Shown here piece after piece: positions 17,199 through 24,913 of a DNA stretch of 39,068 nt. The DNA is from an uncultured Alphaproteobacteria bacterium (GTDB taxonomy: Bacteria; Pseudomonadota; Alphaproteobacteria; HIMB59). A program made the position numbers and the translations under genes. The stretch covers positions 1 to 39,068 of the forward strand of contig CACGPU010000011.1 in the NCBI GenBank assembly GCA_902575065.1, given 5' to 3'. The notes beneath the pieces are model-generated. The model was not told where the DNA came from, did no database searches, and saw nothing but the letters and a program-made list of their open reading frames with translations. Position 1 is the stretch's first letter; the number at the start of each line of letters is the position of its first letter.

Positions 17199-18161
17199 AT
17201 GGAAACTTATTCTCTATGGCTTAAGAATGAAAATAAAGCAATTATTAAGAAAAAAATACTAAGCTATAAAAAAAATTCTAAAACTGTCCTTGTAAAAACT
17301 CTTTATTCAGGAATTAGTAAAGGTACTGAGAGATTAGTAGCATCTGGTAGTATTAGCAAAGATCAATTCGATATAATGAAATCTCCTTTTCAAGAAGGAT
17401 CTTTTTCTTTTCCAATTAAATACGGTTACATTAATGTTGGTAAAATAGTTGAAGGACCAAAAAAATATTTAAATAAAAATACATTCTGCCTTTACCCTCA
17501 TCAGTCACTATTTAAGATTGATATAAATAATGTAAATATTTTGAAAGGTAATGGTGATATTCGAAAATATTTACTAACAGCAAATATGGAAACAGCTATT
17601 AATATCTTTTGGGATACTCAAGCAAAATTAAATAACAAAATATTGATAGTAGGGATGGGCTCTGTTGGTATTTTAACTGCCTACTATTATAAATTACTAA
17701 AATTTAAAAATGTCTTTATTACTGACATAAATATTAAAAAGAAGAAATTTGCTAATATTTTAGGACTAAAATTTATTAATTTTAAAAAAATTAAAGACTT
17801 AGATGTTATAATTAATACAACTTCTAATTACGATGTACTAAACCTATCACTAAAAAAGTTAAATTTAGAGGGAAAATTTATTGAGGCTAGTTGGTATGGA
17901 AATAGAAAAGGTCATGTAAATTTAGGAGGTAATTTTCACTCAAAGAGATTAAAAATTATTGGTTCTCAAGTTTCAAATATTCCAAAGTATTTATCAAAAA
18001 AATATGATTATAAAAAGAGACTGAATTTAGCAATTAATGCTTTATCTAATAACCAACTTCTTAAATTAATAAACACTGAAAGTAACTTTAAGGATCTAGA
18101 GAAAGATTATATTTCAATATTAAATAATCCAGAAAGCATAATGCATGCTATAAAGTATTAA
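17199..18161 (+). CDS. MDR-family dehydrogenase lacking the usual zinc ligands (BchC-like)
   Basis: This 320-residue medium-chain dehydrogenase/reductase has the N-terminal GroES-like fold marked by LYSGISKGTERLVASG, a signature shared with BchC-type dehydrogenases where canonical alcohol dehydrogenases have a zinc Cys. The nucleotide-binding domain starts at ILIVGMGSVGILTAYYY. Cys/His zinc ligands of classical alcohol dehydrogenases are not visible. A GTG at 17172 is in frame, but the ATG at 17199 gives the natural N-terminus METYSLW. Its stop is 1 nt before the PTPS-like gene. It probably oxidises or reduces a hydroxyl or carbonyl on the cluster's intermediate; the substrate is unknown. Confidence 0.75.
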   Translation: METYSLWLKNENKAIIKKKILSYKKNSKTVLVKTLYSGISKGTERLVASGSISKDQFDIMKSPFQEGSFSFPIKYGYINVGKIVEGPKKYLNKNTFCLYPHQSLFKIDINNVNILKGNGDIRKYLLTANMETAINIFWDTQAKLNNKILIVGMGSVGILTAYYYKLLKFKNVFITDINIKKKKFANILGLKFINFKKIKDLDVIINTTSNYDVLNLSLKKLNLEGKFIEASWYGNRKGHVNLGGNFHSKRLKIIGSQVSNIPKYLSKKYDYKKRLNLAINALSNNQLLKLINTESNFKDLEKDYISILNNPESIMHAIKY

Positions 18162-18162
18162 A

Positions 18163-18570
18163 ATGTATTCAATTACTGTTCGAAATAATATTTTAATTGC
18201 ACATTCTCTCCCGGGTGAGGTTTTTGGACCAGCACAGAATATGCATGGAGCGACCTACATAGTTGATGCTGAGTTTTATGCAAAAGAGATTAACAAATAT
18301 AACATTATTATGGATCTCGGGGTTGTAACAGAAATTCTCTCTGACGTATTAAAATTTTATAGTTATAAAAATTTAGACGAAGTTGAAGAATTTAAAAATA
18401 TAATTACCTCTACGGAATTTCTTGCAAAAGATATTTTTGATAGAATATGCGCTAAATTACAAAAAGATTACATAGAAGATTTTAACAAGTTGCATAAAAT
18501 TAAAATTATTTTAACTGAGTCAAATGTAGCTTGGGCTTCTTATGAACAAGAGATCAATAATACACAATAA
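18163..18570 (+). CDS. 6-pyruvoyltetrahydropterin synthase/QueD-family protein with altered active site
   Basis: This 135-residue T-fold protein is related to PTPS and QueD, which act on dihydroneopterin triphosphate. The alignable motif is LIAHSLPGEVFGPAQNMHGATY (positions 11-32). H14 and H28 match two zinc ligands, but the third ligand of the normal H-G-H is Ala (A30), and the catalytic Cys four residues before H28 is Ala (A24). The C-terminal Glu in TESNVAWASYE remains. Standard carboxytetrahydropterin or pyruvoyl synthase activity is therefore doubtful. It sits 1 nt after the dehydrogenase and overlaps the glycosyltransferase start by 29 bp. Confidence 0.8.
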   Translation: MYSITVRNNILIAHSLPGEVFGPAQNMHGATYIVDAEFYAKEINKYNIIMDLGVVTEILSDVLKFYSYKNLDEVEEFKNIITSTEFLAKDIFDRICAKLQKDYIEDFNKLHKIKIILTESNVAWASYEQEINNTQ

Positions 18571-19585
18571 ATCTTATTATTTTATTTATCCGGGTGATAT
18601 TAATACAAAAACAGGCGGTTACATTTATGAAAAAAATATATTAAGAAGAGCAAAAAAAATTAAATTTAATTTAAATGCTATCAAACTAGCTAACAGCTTT
18701 CCCTTTCCTAAAGAAAATGACTTAAAAAAACTAAAAAAAACTTTAGAAAAATTACCTGATAATGCAGTACTAATTATTGATGGGTTAGTTTTTGAGTGTA
18801 TTGATAGTATAATAAACTGTTTAGATAGATTTGTAGTAATAGCTCTTATACACCACCCTCTTTATCTAGAATTTAATGGCAATCAAAGTCAATTTTTTCT
18901 TAAGAACGCTAAAAAGTTATATAAGAAAACGAAAAAAATAATTGTCACTTCAAATGATACAAAACAACTAATTTTTGAAAAATTTAAAATTAATAAGCAT
19001 AAAATTCAAGTTGTAGAGCCTGGAATAAAAAAATTAAGAAAATATAAATATAAAAGAGATAAAAATATAAATTTACTATCTGTAGGAAGTATTATTGAGA
19101 GAAAAAATTATCATTATCTGTTAAACGAATTAAGATACATGGATAAAATAAAATTAAATATTGTAGGAGATATAACTAGAGAGAATAAGTACTATAATAG
19201 ATTACTAAAAATTATAAGTGATTATAGATTAAGTAAAAAAGTTAAGTTTCATAGTAATGTATCGACTAATTTATTATCAAAACTATATTCTAAGTGTGAC
19301 TTCTATGTCTCAGTAAGTAAATATGAAGGTTTTGGTATGTCACTTGCTAATGCGCTTCAGCTCAAAAAAATGATTATTACATATAAAACTAAAACAATTA
19401 TGAGTACTCTAAAAAAGGATGGAATTATCTACTTAAATAATTTCAAAGAAAAAAGTTTATCAAAATTAATTACTAAAAATGCATTTAATTCAGATTTATC
19501 AAAAAAATTATCACAAAATAAGAGAAAATTTTTAACACCAATACAATCTGGGGATCTTTTTATCAAGGTAATAAAAAATGCATAA
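18542..19585 (+). CDS. GT4-type glycosyltransferase
   Basis: This 347-residue glycosyltransferase has a GT-B layout. The N-terminal domain includes GDINTKTGGYIYEKNI (acceptor-side glycine loop) and ALIHHPLYLE. The C-terminal domain starts about residue 175 with LLSVGSIIERKNYHYLL, the usual GT4 phosphate-binding region, and has SKYEGFGMSLANAL. The donor-binding E-x7-E is E262 with Asn at position 270, so the second Glu is replaced. The ATG at 18542 lies inside the PTPS-like gene and no later in-frame start keeps the glycine loop. It overlaps the methyltransferase by 8 bp. Its acceptor is presumably the small molecule made by this cluster rather than lipid or cell wall. Confidence 0.8.
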   Translation: MNKRSIIHNKSYYFIYPGDINTKTGGYIYEKNILRRAKKIKFNLNAIKLANSFPFPKENDLKKLKKTLEKLPDNAVLIIDGLVFECIDSIINCLDRFVVIALIHHPLYLEFNGNQSQFFLKNAKKLYKKTKKIIVTSNDTKQLIFEKFKINKHKIQVVEPGIKKLRKYKYKRDKNINLLSVGSIIERKNYHYLLNELRYMDKIKLNIVGDITRENKYYNRLLKIISDYRLSKKVKFHSNVSTNLLSKLYSKCDFYVSVSKYEGFGMSLANALQLKKMIITYKTKTIMSTLKKDGIIYLNNFKEKSLSKLITKNAFNSDLSKKLSQNKRKFLTPIQSGDLFIKVIKNA

Positions 19586-20366
19586 ATTTAATAATGATTG
19601 GCTATTTCTACGAGAGAAAATTGATAAAGTTTCAAGAAATAGAAAAATTATAGAAAAAATAAATAAATATTTTCAAGACTACAAAATATTGTCTATCGCT
19701 GATTTAGGTTGTGGAACAGGTTCCAACTATAGATATATGTACCCTAAACTTAAAAAAAGGCAATCATGGGATATGATAGACATATCATTTGAGTCAATTA
19801 AAGAATTTAAGAAAATAACAAATAATAAGAATAAAATTATAAATATAAATTATAAAAAATTTGATTTAATCAAGAATATTAAAAATTTTGAGTTCAAAAA
19901 ATACGATATTATTACAGGATCTGCGTATTTAGATATAATGCCAAAAAATTGGTATTTAGAATTTAAAAAACAAAATTTAAATACAAAAGTTATATATTTT
20001 TCAATTAATTATGATGGATTTTTTAAATTTTTCCCAAAACATAAAAATGACCAATACGTTTTAAGTTTATTTAATAAAGACCAGGAGTCAGATAAAGGTA
20101 TTGGACAAAAAGCAGTTGGTAGAAACTGTAGTCAAATAATTAATAAAATGTTTACTAAGTCACACAAAACATTTGTTTTTGACTCGAGTTGGGATGTATC
20201 AAAGAATAAAAAATTTCAAAATATATTTTTAGATTTTTGTGAAAATATACTTGAAAAAAATAAGATATCATTAGATAGATGGTTAGATTTTAGAAGGGAG
20301 AATATTAAAAAAAATAAATCAAAATTATTTTTAAGAAATAAAGATTTTTTAGCTTTAAAACTCTAA
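19578..20366 (+). CDS. SAM-dependent methyltransferase
   Basis: This 262-residue class I methyltransferase has motif I SIADLGCGTGSN (about 39-50), followed by WDMIDISFESIKEF, where the acidic residue should bind the SAM ribose. TGSAYLDIMPKNWY may be the motif IV region. The C-terminal half is lysine- and asparagine-rich and not assignable. The target atom cannot be predicted. It overlaps the glycosyltransferase by 8 bp and the convergent reductase gene by 12 bp. It is among the most A+T-rich genes in the window, with runs of AAA and AAT codons. Confidence 0.8.
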   Translation: MHKFNNDWLFLREKIDKVSRNRKIIEKINKYFQDYKILSIADLGCGTGSNYRYMYPKLKKRQSWDMIDISFESIKEFKKITNNKNKIININYKKFDLIKNIKNFEFKKYDIITGSAYLDIMPKNWYLEFKKQNLNTKVIYFSINYDGFFKFFPKHKNDQYVLSLFNKDQESDKGIGQKAVGRNCSQIINKMFTKSHKTFVFDSSWDVSKNKKFQNIFLDFCENILEKNKISLDRWLDFRRENIKKNKSKLFLRNKDFLALKL

Positions 20367-21185
20367 ACTTACTATCATTTCATCGCCAAATTTATAAATT
20401 TTATTTTTTGTTCTAATAACTTTTTTTAAATTTGTTATAGGTTTTATATTTATAGAATTAATACCAGAACCAATAATTGTAGGTGCTATCATAAATTGCA
20501 TAATATCTAATAATTTATTCTCAAGAAATTTAGATATAGTTTTAGAACCACCTTCTACTAATACGAACTTAAAACCTAAATTATTTATATGTTTGTATAT
20601 AAGATTTGTGAAATTTCTTTCAGGTAATTTATAAATTTGTGTATTATCTAAATTCTTTTTAATATTAGAGTGTGTAAATATGATATTTGAAAAACCATCT
20701 TTAAATATTTGATAGTTATTTGTTAATTTTAGAGATGGATCTATAATTATCCTCTGAGGATTTGAGCCCTTAATTGCTCTTGTAGTGAGCAAGGGATTAT
20801 CTTTTTTTATTGTATTTACACCAACTATGACTGCATCACACACTGAACGAAGACTATGAAGGTATGAAATACTATTTTTATCATTAATGTAATGAGAATT
20901 GCCGTTTAAAAGTGCAATTTTACCGTCTAAACTTTGCCCAATTTGACCGATATAGAATTTTTTTTTTATCATCAATATTGGTAACAAAATTTGTGCTATT
21001 TCATTTATTTTTTTTTCAATCTTACAATTAAAATTAACGCCATTTTTATCAATTAAAATATGATTGGTTTTAGAATGTTGACTAAGTACAAACGATTTGT
21101 TAATTAAATCAATTCTTAAGATATTTGATTTTTTTTGTTTTTTTACAAATTCAAATAGTGAAGAAATATTATGCTTTGTTATCAT
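20355..21185 (-). CDS. RibD C-terminal domain (pyrimidine reductase) protein, no deaminase domain
   Basis: This 276-residue protein belongs to the RibD C-terminal/dihydrofolate-reductase-like fold. Characteristic segments are GQIGQSLDGKIALLNGNSHY (about 98-117), SLRSVCDAVIVGVNTIKKDNP, LLTTR, and VEGGSKTISKFLENKLLD with APTIIGSG. RibD reductases and archaeal ArfC reduce the ribosyl side chain of the diaminopyrimidine with NADPH. The N-terminal 95 residues are not the zinc deaminase of bifunctional RibD: no HAE or PCxxxxC motif is present. It is divergent from the GTP cyclohydrolase gene by 41 bp, suggesting a shared control region. Confidence 0.85.
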   Translation of the reverse strand: MITKHNISSLFEFVKKQKKSNILRIDLINKSFVLSQHSKTNHILIDKNGVNFNCKIEKKINEIAQILLPILMIKKKFYIGQIGQSLDGKIALLNGNSHYINDKNSISYLHSLRSVCDAVIVGVNTIKKDNPLLTTRAIKGSNPQRIIIDPSLKLTNNYQIFKDGFSNIIFTHSNIKKNLDNTQIYKLPERNFTNLIYKHINNLGFKFVLVEGGSKTISKFLENKLLDIMQFMIAPTIIGSGINSINIKPITNLKKVIRTKNKIYKFGDEMIVSLEF

Positions 21186-21226
21186 TTTTCATCTGTATCA
21201 AGTACTATTGAGTATATATATAGTCT

Positions 21227-22345
21227 ATGAGTTTAAAATCAAATTTTGGCACATTTATTGACAGAGCTATCAATGAGCTTAGAACCGGAAGACCAATAGT
21301 TATCAAAGAAAATAAAAATTATTGGATGTTCTTTAATATTGAACATTCGGACAATAAAATTTTAAATCAATTCAATCAATACCTACAAAAAGACAAATAT
21401 CTTTTAATTACAAAACAAAAAGCAAAATCAATATTTGAAAATAAAGTATCAACAAATATTTATTTAAAAATAAATGAAAAAATATCAAACAAATCTTTAT
21501 TAAGTTTATTCATTAACCCTTTATCTGATCAAAATAAAATATTATTTAAAGATGAGCCTTATATCAAAAGTAAAGACTTCCATAATGTCTGTTTAGATAT
21601 AGCCAAAAATGCGAAGGTAATACCATCGCTTGTATTTAAAAAAATTAATCCTAAATATTATAAAAATATTGATAATTTAATATTACAACTTGGTCTATTA
21701 AGATTTAACCATAAAGAGTTAAAAAATCAGAATAAATTTATAACTAATAGTATCAGATTAGTTTCAAGTGCAAATGTGCCCTTACCAAATGTTGCGTCTA
21801 CTACTTTTAATATTTTTAAGTCATATATTGGTGCTAGAAGACATATCGCGATCATAATTAAACCAAAAAATTTAAAACAACCAACAAACCTTAGAATTCA
21901 CTCTGCTTGTTTTACTGGGGATATATTTCACTCTAGAAAATGCGATTGCGGAGAACAATTAAATAACTCTTTAAACTATATGGTTAAAAATAAAGGAGGT
22001 ATTATCCTTTATTTAGATCAAGAAGGGAGAGGTATAGGACTAGCCAATAAAATGAGGGCATATTCTCTTCAGTCAAAAGGCTTGGATACTATTGATGCTG
22101 ATCACAACATAGGTTTTTTAGATGATGAAAGAGATTTTAATATTGCCGCTAAGATACTTAAGTTATTAAAAGTAAATAAAGTCAATATTATCACAAATAA
22201 TTTTACAAAAGTTTCTTCTCTTAAAAAAGCTGGTATTAAAATTGCCAAGCAAATAAATACAAAACCTACAATTAATAAATTTAATAAGAATTATTTTAAA
22301 ACAAGAGTAAAAAAAACAGGTTACGGTTTTAAAAATTTAGACTAA
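21227..22345 (+). CDS. ribA: GTP cyclohydrolase II with a non-catalytic N-terminal domain
   Basis: This 372-residue protein has a complete C-terminal GTP cyclohydrolase II domain (about 175-372). The zinc Cys are C228, C239 and C241 in HSACFTGDIFHSRKCDCGE. LDQEGRGIGLANKMRAYSLQ supplies Y279, and R302 lies in DDERDF with the same 23-residue spacing as E. coli Tyr105 and Arg128. The domain opens GTP, releasing formate and pyrophosphate. The first 170 residues begin like RibBA proteins (IDRAINELRTGRPIVI), but the DHBP-synthase motifs (DDEDRENEG and the downstream R-x-GHTE) are missing, so this half is probably structural or regulatory. Together with the lone RibD reductase it suggests a pathway beside riboflavin. 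Confidence 0.88.
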   Translation: MSLKSNFGTFIDRAINELRTGRPIVIKENKNYWMFFNIEHSDNKILNQFNQYLQKDKYLLITKQKAKSIFENKVSTNIYLKINEKISNKSLLSLFINPLSDQNKILFKDEPYIKSKDFHNVCLDIAKNAKVIPSLVFKKINPKYYKNIDNLILQLGLLRFNHKELKNQNKFITNSIRLVSSANVPLPNVASTTFNIFKSYIGARRHIAIIIKPKNLKQPTNLRIHSACFTGDIFHSRKCDCGEQLNNSLNYMVKNKGGIILYLDQEGRGIGLANKMRAYSLQSKGLDTIDADHNIGFLDDERDFNIAAKILKLLKVNKVNIITNNFTKVSSLKKAGIKIAKQINTKPTINKFNKNYFKTRVKKTGYGFKNLD

Positions 22346-22349
22346 AAAT

Positions 22350-22589
22350 TTAGTCAAAGTCTCCTCGTTCTAATCTATCTTCGTATTCATTGGAGGACTC
22401 AGAAATAGTATTAAGCTGTTTTTTAGTCATAATTTTTAGAGTTTTTTTTATAGCAAGTTGGTAAGTATGTAACTTTTCAACAATATTTCTTTCGCTTGTG
22501 TTTCTCATCATTTGACTTAGGGCTCTATTTAGCTCAGTAAGTCTGCCTAACAACGTATTATCGTCATTATTATCATCATCGTAATACAT
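22350..22589 (-). CDS. Small acidic protein of unknown function
   Basis: This 79-residue protein is not recognised. The N-terminus is Asp/Asn-rich (MYYDDDNNDDN), followed by a likely helical or coiled-coil body (LLGRLTELNRALSQMM, IVEKLHTYQLAIKKTLKIM) and an acidic tail. There is no signal peptide or membrane segment. The stop lies 4 bp from the ribA stop in convergent orientation, and the upstream gene on the same strand is the 33-residue membrane peptide 61 bp away. The codon use matches its neighbours and the frame is fully open, so it is probably a real gene. Confidence 0.6.
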   Translation of the reverse strand: MYYDDDNNDDNTLLGRLTELNRALSQMMRNTSERNIVEKLHTYQLAIKKTLKIMTKKQLNTISESSNEYEDRLERGDFD

Positions 22590-22650
22590 TATTTAATATT
22601 ATAATAATTTTGGAGATCATAAATAAAATAATTAAATAAAACTTAATGAT

Positions 22651-22752
22651 TTATTTTTTTTTTCTATAAAATAATAATCCAATTATAATTATCCCAATAC
22701 CTATAATCATCAGAAGTTCACCTGCATTCCAAAACCATATTAAGAATTCCAT
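22651..22752 (-). CDS. 33-residue single-span membrane peptide
   Basis: This short frame starts with ATG at 22752-22750 and ends with TAA at 22653-22651. It begins M-E-F-L-I-W-F-W-N-A-G-E, then has a hydrophobic helix rich in Ile, Gly and Leu (about 13-28), and finishes Y-R-K-K-K. That is a clean N-out or tail-anchored topology with a positive C-terminus. It lies only 4 nt after the stop of the AhpD-like gene on the same strand, consistent with translational coupling. There is no clear Shine-Dalgarno. Its function is unknown. Confidence 0.5.
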   Translation of the reverse strand: MEFLIWFWNAGELLMIIGIGIIIIGLLFYRKKK

Positions 22753-22756
22753 TGGA

Positions 22757-23164
22757 TTATTTTTCTATGTCTTCATCAAATATTTCATCTACTGGCACTT
22801 GGATACTATTGACCAGTTGATTTGTTTTTGCTGCAAGAGCTACAATATTTAAAAATTCTGAATGTTCGTCATCAGTCATCCCAAGTTTTTTTGCTGCAGC
22901 TGTATGTGAGTGTGTGCAATACGAGCAATTATTTGTTATAGAGACTGCCATATAAATCATTTCTTTAGTTTTATTTGGAATTATGGTTTGTTTAACCATT
23001 AGATCTTTAACATCACTCCAAACATTTTTTAGTAATTGAGGATCAAATGCTAAATATTTCCAAAAATTACCTATATGAGTTGTGTTTCTTGATTGTTTAA
23101 TATCTTCATAGACTTCCTTTATAATTAGATGATTATCATCTTCAGTTCTTTTAATTGTGCTCAC
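22757..23164 (-). CDS. Carboxymuconolactone decarboxylase/AhpD-like protein
   Basis: This 135-residue all-helical protein of the CMD/AhpD superfamily has the redox motif N-C-S-Y-C-T-H-S-H (near residue 85), which contains the C-x-x-C and the His typical of AhpD-like peroxidase or disulfide reductases. The N-terminal half (NFWKYLAFDPQLLKNVW) is also characteristic. Its role is likely in peroxide or other oxidative-stress reduction; a decarboxylase role is not supported because the CxxC motif is present. It is followed after 4 nt by a small membrane peptide. It is divergent from the MFS gene, with a 62-bp gap. Confidence 0.83.
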   Translation of the reverse strand: MSTIKRTEDDNHLIIKEVYEDIKQSRNTTHIGNFWKYLAFDPQLLKNVWSDVKDLMVKQTIIPNKTKEMIYMAVSITNNCSYCTHSHTAAAKKLGMTDDEHSEFLNIVALAAKTNQLVNSIQVPVDEIFDEDIEK

Positions 23165-23226
23165 CAGTGGTCCCTTTCTTTATTATAATTGATATATAGT
23201 CATTAAATCATAATATCCCTCTTGTT

Positions 23227-24420
23227 TTGATTAATTTTATAAATAAAAATTCAAATTTATTAATATTTGGCTTTCTAATAGCATTCGCATCAGGATTTGG
23301 ACAAACATTTTTTATTTCTCTTTTTAGTGAAGATTTTAGAGAAACATTTAACTTAAGTAATACACAATTTGGCAGTCTGTATTCAATAGCTACAATTTTA
23401 AGTGCGATAACTATTATATGGGCTGGCAAACTTATAGATACGGTCTCTCTTAAAAAATATACTTTAGCAATTGTATTAGGTCTTTCGATAACATGTTTTT
23501 TTGCAAGTATTGTGTTTAATGTAATTCTTCTTTTTTTTGTAATTTATTTTTTAAGACTTTTTGGACAAGGGCTTATGGGACACACTTCAAGAACAACCAT
23601 GGCAAGATACTTTAAAGCTAATAGAGGAAAAGCATTAGCTATATCTGGATTTGGTTTTTCTTTTGGTGAGATGATCTATCCATTTGTAGTAGTAATTTTA
23701 ATATTAACTTTTGGCTGGAGAATTACCTGGTTTAGTTCATCTGTATTTATAATAATATTTTTCGGAGTATTTTTATACTACCTATTAAATAAAAATAATT
23801 TTAAAAGTGAAACTGGGTTTGAGAAAGAAGATATACAAAATTCATTTTCATGGAGAAGAAGAGATGTCTTAACAGATCTTAAATTTTATCTTTATTTACC
23901 TCTTACATTATTTATGTCATTTACAGTAACTGGTTTTTTATTTCATCAAGTTTTTATTGGGCAATTAAATAATTGGACAATGTTAGATATTGCACAAAGT
24001 TTTATTTTTTATGCAATCTGTGGAATTGGTGGTTCATTAGTTTCTGGTTTGTTAGTTGATAAATTTTCTGGTAGGAGTGTAATCACATTTCACTTAATTC
24101 CGATGGCTTTAATATTTATTGTGATGTTATTTTCAAATCATATATTTGTATTATATCTTTACATGGCAGGTCTTGGATTATCAAATGGCTTAACTGAAAA
24201 TATGTCTAATTCTTTGTGGGCAGAAATGTATGGAGTCAAAAACCTAGGTGCAATAAGGGCCCTTTTAACATTTTTTGGTGTTTTGGCCTCAGCAGCCTCT
24301 CCTTTCTTATATGGATTGATATTGGATGAGACAAATTCGATAAACACCTTGATCTATATGAGCCTTACCTTAATAATTATTTTTTCTTCTATGAGCTTTA
24401 TAGGTAATAAAATTAAATAA
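23227..24420 (+). CDS. Major facilitator superfamily transporter
   Basis: This 397-residue transporter has about 12 transmembrane helices in two halves separated by a charged loop near residues 190-215 (NKNNFKSETGFEKEDIQ). The loop 2-3 motif appears as W-A-G-K-L-I-D-T near 64-71, and a related G-L-L-V-D-K-F-S-G-R lies in the second half. The first helix has FASGFGQTFFISLF, as in carboxylate-type MFS carriers. The substrate is unknown. The start is TTG at 23227, because no ATG or GTG precedes the first helix. The end overlaps the convergent exonuclease gene by 8 bp. Confidence 0.85.
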   Translation: MINFINKNSNLLIFGFLIAFASGFGQTFFISLFSEDFRETFNLSNTQFGSLYSIATILSAITIIWAGKLIDTVSLKKYTLAIVLGLSITCFFASIVFNVILLFFVIYFLRLFGQGLMGHTSRTTMARYFKANRGKALAISGFGFSFGEMIYPFVVVILILTFGWRITWFSSSVFIIIFFGVFLYYLLNKNNFKSETGFEKEDIQNSFSWRRRDVLTDLKFYLYLPLTLFMSFTVTGFLFHQVFIGQLNNWTMLDIAQSFIFYAICGIGGSLVSGLLVDKFSGRSVITFHLIPMALIFIVMLFSNHIFVLYLYMAGLGLSNGLTENMSNSLWAEMYGVKNLGAIRALLTFFGVLASAASPFLYGLILDETNSINTLIYMSLTLIIIFSSMSFIGNKIK

Positions 24421-24913
24421 AATAACCCTTTTTAAAAGCCTCAATAGCTATCAAAGCACATCCTTTAGCATCTGATAATGCATCATGATGATTTAATGGA
24501 ATTCTTAAATTTTTACATACTGTATTTAGTTTATTGTTTTCAAATTCCCAATATTTTCTTGCGATTACAACAGTATCTTTAAATTCTTGTTTAGGTAAGT
24601 CGATATTATAAAAATAACAACATGAGTGCAGGACAGATCGATCAAAAGGAGCATTATGTGCAAAAAAGTAATCAACAGCTGATAATTCACTCTTAATTTG
24701 GCGCCACACTTTATCAAATGTTTTAGCTTTCTTTAACATATCCCATGTTAAACCATGAATATCTGTAAAATGAACTTCAGGTTTAGGTGGTCTTATTAAA
24801 TGGGAGATTTTTTTTATAATTTTAGTTTTATTAAATATTACATATCCAATAGCACATGCTGATGTTCTCTCACTTGTGGCTGTTTCAAAATCTATGGCTG
24901 CAAATAATTGCAT
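24413..24913 (-). CDS. DEDDh 3'-5' exonuclease (DNA polymerase III epsilon-like)
   Basis: This 166-residue stand-alone exonuclease domain contains Exo I AAIDFETATS (Asp and Glu), Exo II FAHNAPFDRSVL and Exo III HHDALSDA with the catalytic His and Asp. The first motif differs slightly from replicative epsilon subunits, and there is no polymerase-binding tail, so it is more likely a repair or RNA-processing nuclease of the DnaQ superfamily than the replicative proofreader. It is the last gene of a five-gene overlapping operon. Its ATG shares one base with the acyl-CoA synthetase stop (TAATG). Confidence 0.87.
   Translation of the reverse strand: MQLFAAIDFETATSERTSACAIGYVIFNKTKIIKKISHLIRPPKPEVHFTDIHGLTWDMLKKAKTFDKVWRQIKSELSAVDYFFAHNAPFDRSVLHSCCYFYNIDLPKQEFKDTVVIARKYWEFENNKLNTVCKNLRIPLNHHDALSDAKGCALIAIEAFKKGYFI

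Noticed and set aside
21227-21740. Functional DHBP synthase (RibB) domain at the ribA N-terminus
   Set aside because: The acidic DDEDRENEG-type motif and downstream catalytic His motif are absent.
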